This document shows, in pieces, positions 7,049 to 7,471 of a stretch of DNA of 7,471 nt. Under the pieces are notes generated by a model. That model did not search any database. It worked only from the letters and a program-made list of their open reading frames with translations, and was not told the origin of the DNA. Source of the DNA: Sedimenticola sp. (GTDB lineage: Bacteria; Pseudomonadota; Gammaproteobacteria; Chromatiales; Chromatiaceae); assembly GCA_027041035.1 (NCBI GenBank), contig JALULB010000316.1, forward strand, positions 1 through 7,471. The letters run 5' to 3'. Within the stretch, counting starts at the first letter, position 1; every line of letters begins with the position of its first letter. The position numbers and the translations under genes are program-made.

Positions 7049-7210
7049 GGAGGCTGTCGGATTATGGGGGATCGTAGCGAGGAGGTGGGAGAGCGAGGCC
7101 AAATGTTCCCGTTTTTGAGGCGCATAGTGGGCCTATGTAACGAAAAAACGGGGATATTTGGACCGCTCTCCCAGCTTCGCAGTAGATTCATCCATAATCC
7201 GACAGGCTCC
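7049..7210. repeat. 162-bp near-complete palindrome, MITE-like element
   Basis: The ends GGAGGCTGTCGGATTATGG (7049-7067) and CCATAATCCGACAGGCTCC (7192-7210) are inverted repeats with one mismatch in 19. Symmetry continues inward: TGGGAGAGCG (7086-7095) against CGCTCTCCCA (7164-7173), a CCCGTTTTT / AAAAAACGGG pair, and CATAG (7123-7127) against CTATG (7133-7137) at the centre. It encodes no protein. The flanks TAACCC (7043-7048) and TAGCCC (7211-7216) match at five of six positions and could be a decayed target duplication. Non-coding, with long terminal repeats and a second partial copy in the window, it fits a miniature inverted-repeat transposable element. I cannot name the parent transposon. 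Confidence 0.82.
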
Positions 7211-7215
7211 TAGCC

Positions 7216-7256
7216 CAAAAAACAAAAAGGCCGCAACCCGTATCGGATTGCGGCCT
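7216..7256 (-). terminator. Rho-independent terminator (minus strand)
   Basis: Reading leftward on the minus strand, AGGCCGCAA pairs perfectly with TTGCGGCCT (9 bp, 11-base loop), followed by TTTTTGTTTTTT. It ends whatever is transcribed leftward from the right edge and would insulate eamA from that transcript. In the plus direction the T-run is missing, so it is one-sided. Confidence 0.9.
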
Positions 7257-7281
7257 CTTCCAGAGGGGGAAAACAGCACCG

Positions 7282-7380
7282 TCAGACGGGACTGTCACCC
7301 GGACACGCAATCCACCGCGCGCGCAGCCAGCGGGCCGCGCTCGGAATCATTCGATGGATGACGTGTTTGCAAAGGTTCAT
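7282..7380 (-). CDS. Possible 32-residue small ORF, or part of a small RNA
   Basis: ATG at 7380 to TGA at 7282-7284 encodes a basic, Trp/Arg-rich peptide beginning MNLCKHVIHRMIPSAARWLR. No Shine-Dalgarno site precedes it, and the predicted transcription start is almost at the ATG, so translation would be leaderless if it happens. I do not recognise the peptide. A non-coding RNA covering the same stretch is at least as likely. It lies between a candidate promoter and a strong terminator. Confidence 0.25.
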   Translation of the reverse strand: MNLCKHVIHRMIPSAARWLRARWIACPGDSPV

Positions 7381-7388
7381 GGGATACG

Positions 7389-7417
7389 ACCCTACACAGC
7401 CGCGCTGGCGACGTCAA
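7389..7417 (-). promoter_or_regulatory. Candidate promoter for the short transcript at the right edge
   Basis: TTGACG (7417-7412), a 17-base spacer and TAGGGT (7394-7389) on the minus strand fit a sigma-70 promoter; the -10 box is weak but keeps the first two bases and the last T. Transcription would start near 7380-7386 and end at the terminator near 7216, giving an RNA of about 165 bases. The -35 box lies within a tandem direct repeat (7409-7429). Confidence 0.4.
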
Positions 7418-7471
7418 TACCGACATCAACGATTTTGATCGCCACTCGCGGCCGGTTTGTCACATCGACCG

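Larger units (their letters stand above)
7257..7471. other. Right-edge stretch with no recognised gene
   Basis: No established protein or known RNA family is recognised here. A minus-strand frame enters from the edge and ends at TAG (7392-7394) after 25 codons; it could be the tail of a gene outside the window or chance. On the minus strand an imperfect hairpin built on ACAG/CTGT and CCGT/ACGG lies near 7271-7291, followed by TTTTCCCCC. It precedes the main terminator and gives the transcript end two stacked stems. Confidence 0.35.

Noticed and set aside
7025..7102. N-terminal extension of the eamA frame by 26 codons
   Set aside because: The extension is encoded by the repeat element, and the AGGAG site at 7032-7036 clearly points to the ATG at 7024.
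1..7471. CRISPR arrays, tRNA or rRNA genes, phage or defence genes
   Set aside because: No spaced direct-repeat array, tRNA-like cloverleaf, rRNA segment or defence-type protein motif is visible. The genes are ordinary metabolic and transport functions.

Overview
The window is a GC-rich, almost fully coding stretch of bacterial chromosome. The protein families, and the grouping of comF with biotin genes, point to a gammaproteobacterium. A purple-sulfur or related Chromatiales-type lineage is my guess; the sequence itself does not prove it.

Left part (1-2942, minus strand): a biotin synthesis operon transcribed right to left. Its order is a small unrecognised membrane protein, bioB, bioF, then bioH, which runs off the left edge. 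The genes overlap by 8, 1 and 10 bases, so they look translationally coupled. Upstream sits a good sigma-70 promoter (TTGACA, 16 bp, TATAGT) whose -35 box lies inside a near-perfect BirA-type operator (13-bp arms with one mismatch, 14-bp spacer). This puts the operon, including the unknown membrane protein, under probable biotin-dependent repression.

Middle (2943-5118): a spacer holding one arm of a repeat (2984-3060); a minus-strand cation antiporter of the Na+/Ca2+ exchanger superfamily (3062-4237); a divergent intergenic region; and plus-strand comF (4384-5118). The comF start is fixed by a TATAAT box and a Shine-Dalgarno site.

Right part (5119-7471): rssA, a patatin-like hydrolase, and eamA, a DMT-family transporter, lie on the minus strand as a probable two-gene unit, convergent with comF. 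Directly upstream of eamA is a 162-bp near-complete palindrome (7049-7210) that looks like a MITE. The arm at 2984-3060 matches its left half at about 90 percent. Beyond it is a clear minus-strand intrinsic terminator (7216-7256). This ends a short transcription unit, either a small RNA or a 32-codon ORF, with a candidate promoter at 7389-7417.

The observations most worth following are the unknown membrane protein as first gene of a BirA-controlled biotin operon, the palindromic element with its half copy, the asymmetric alpha-repeats of the antiporter, and the small terminator-bounded transcription unit at the right edge.
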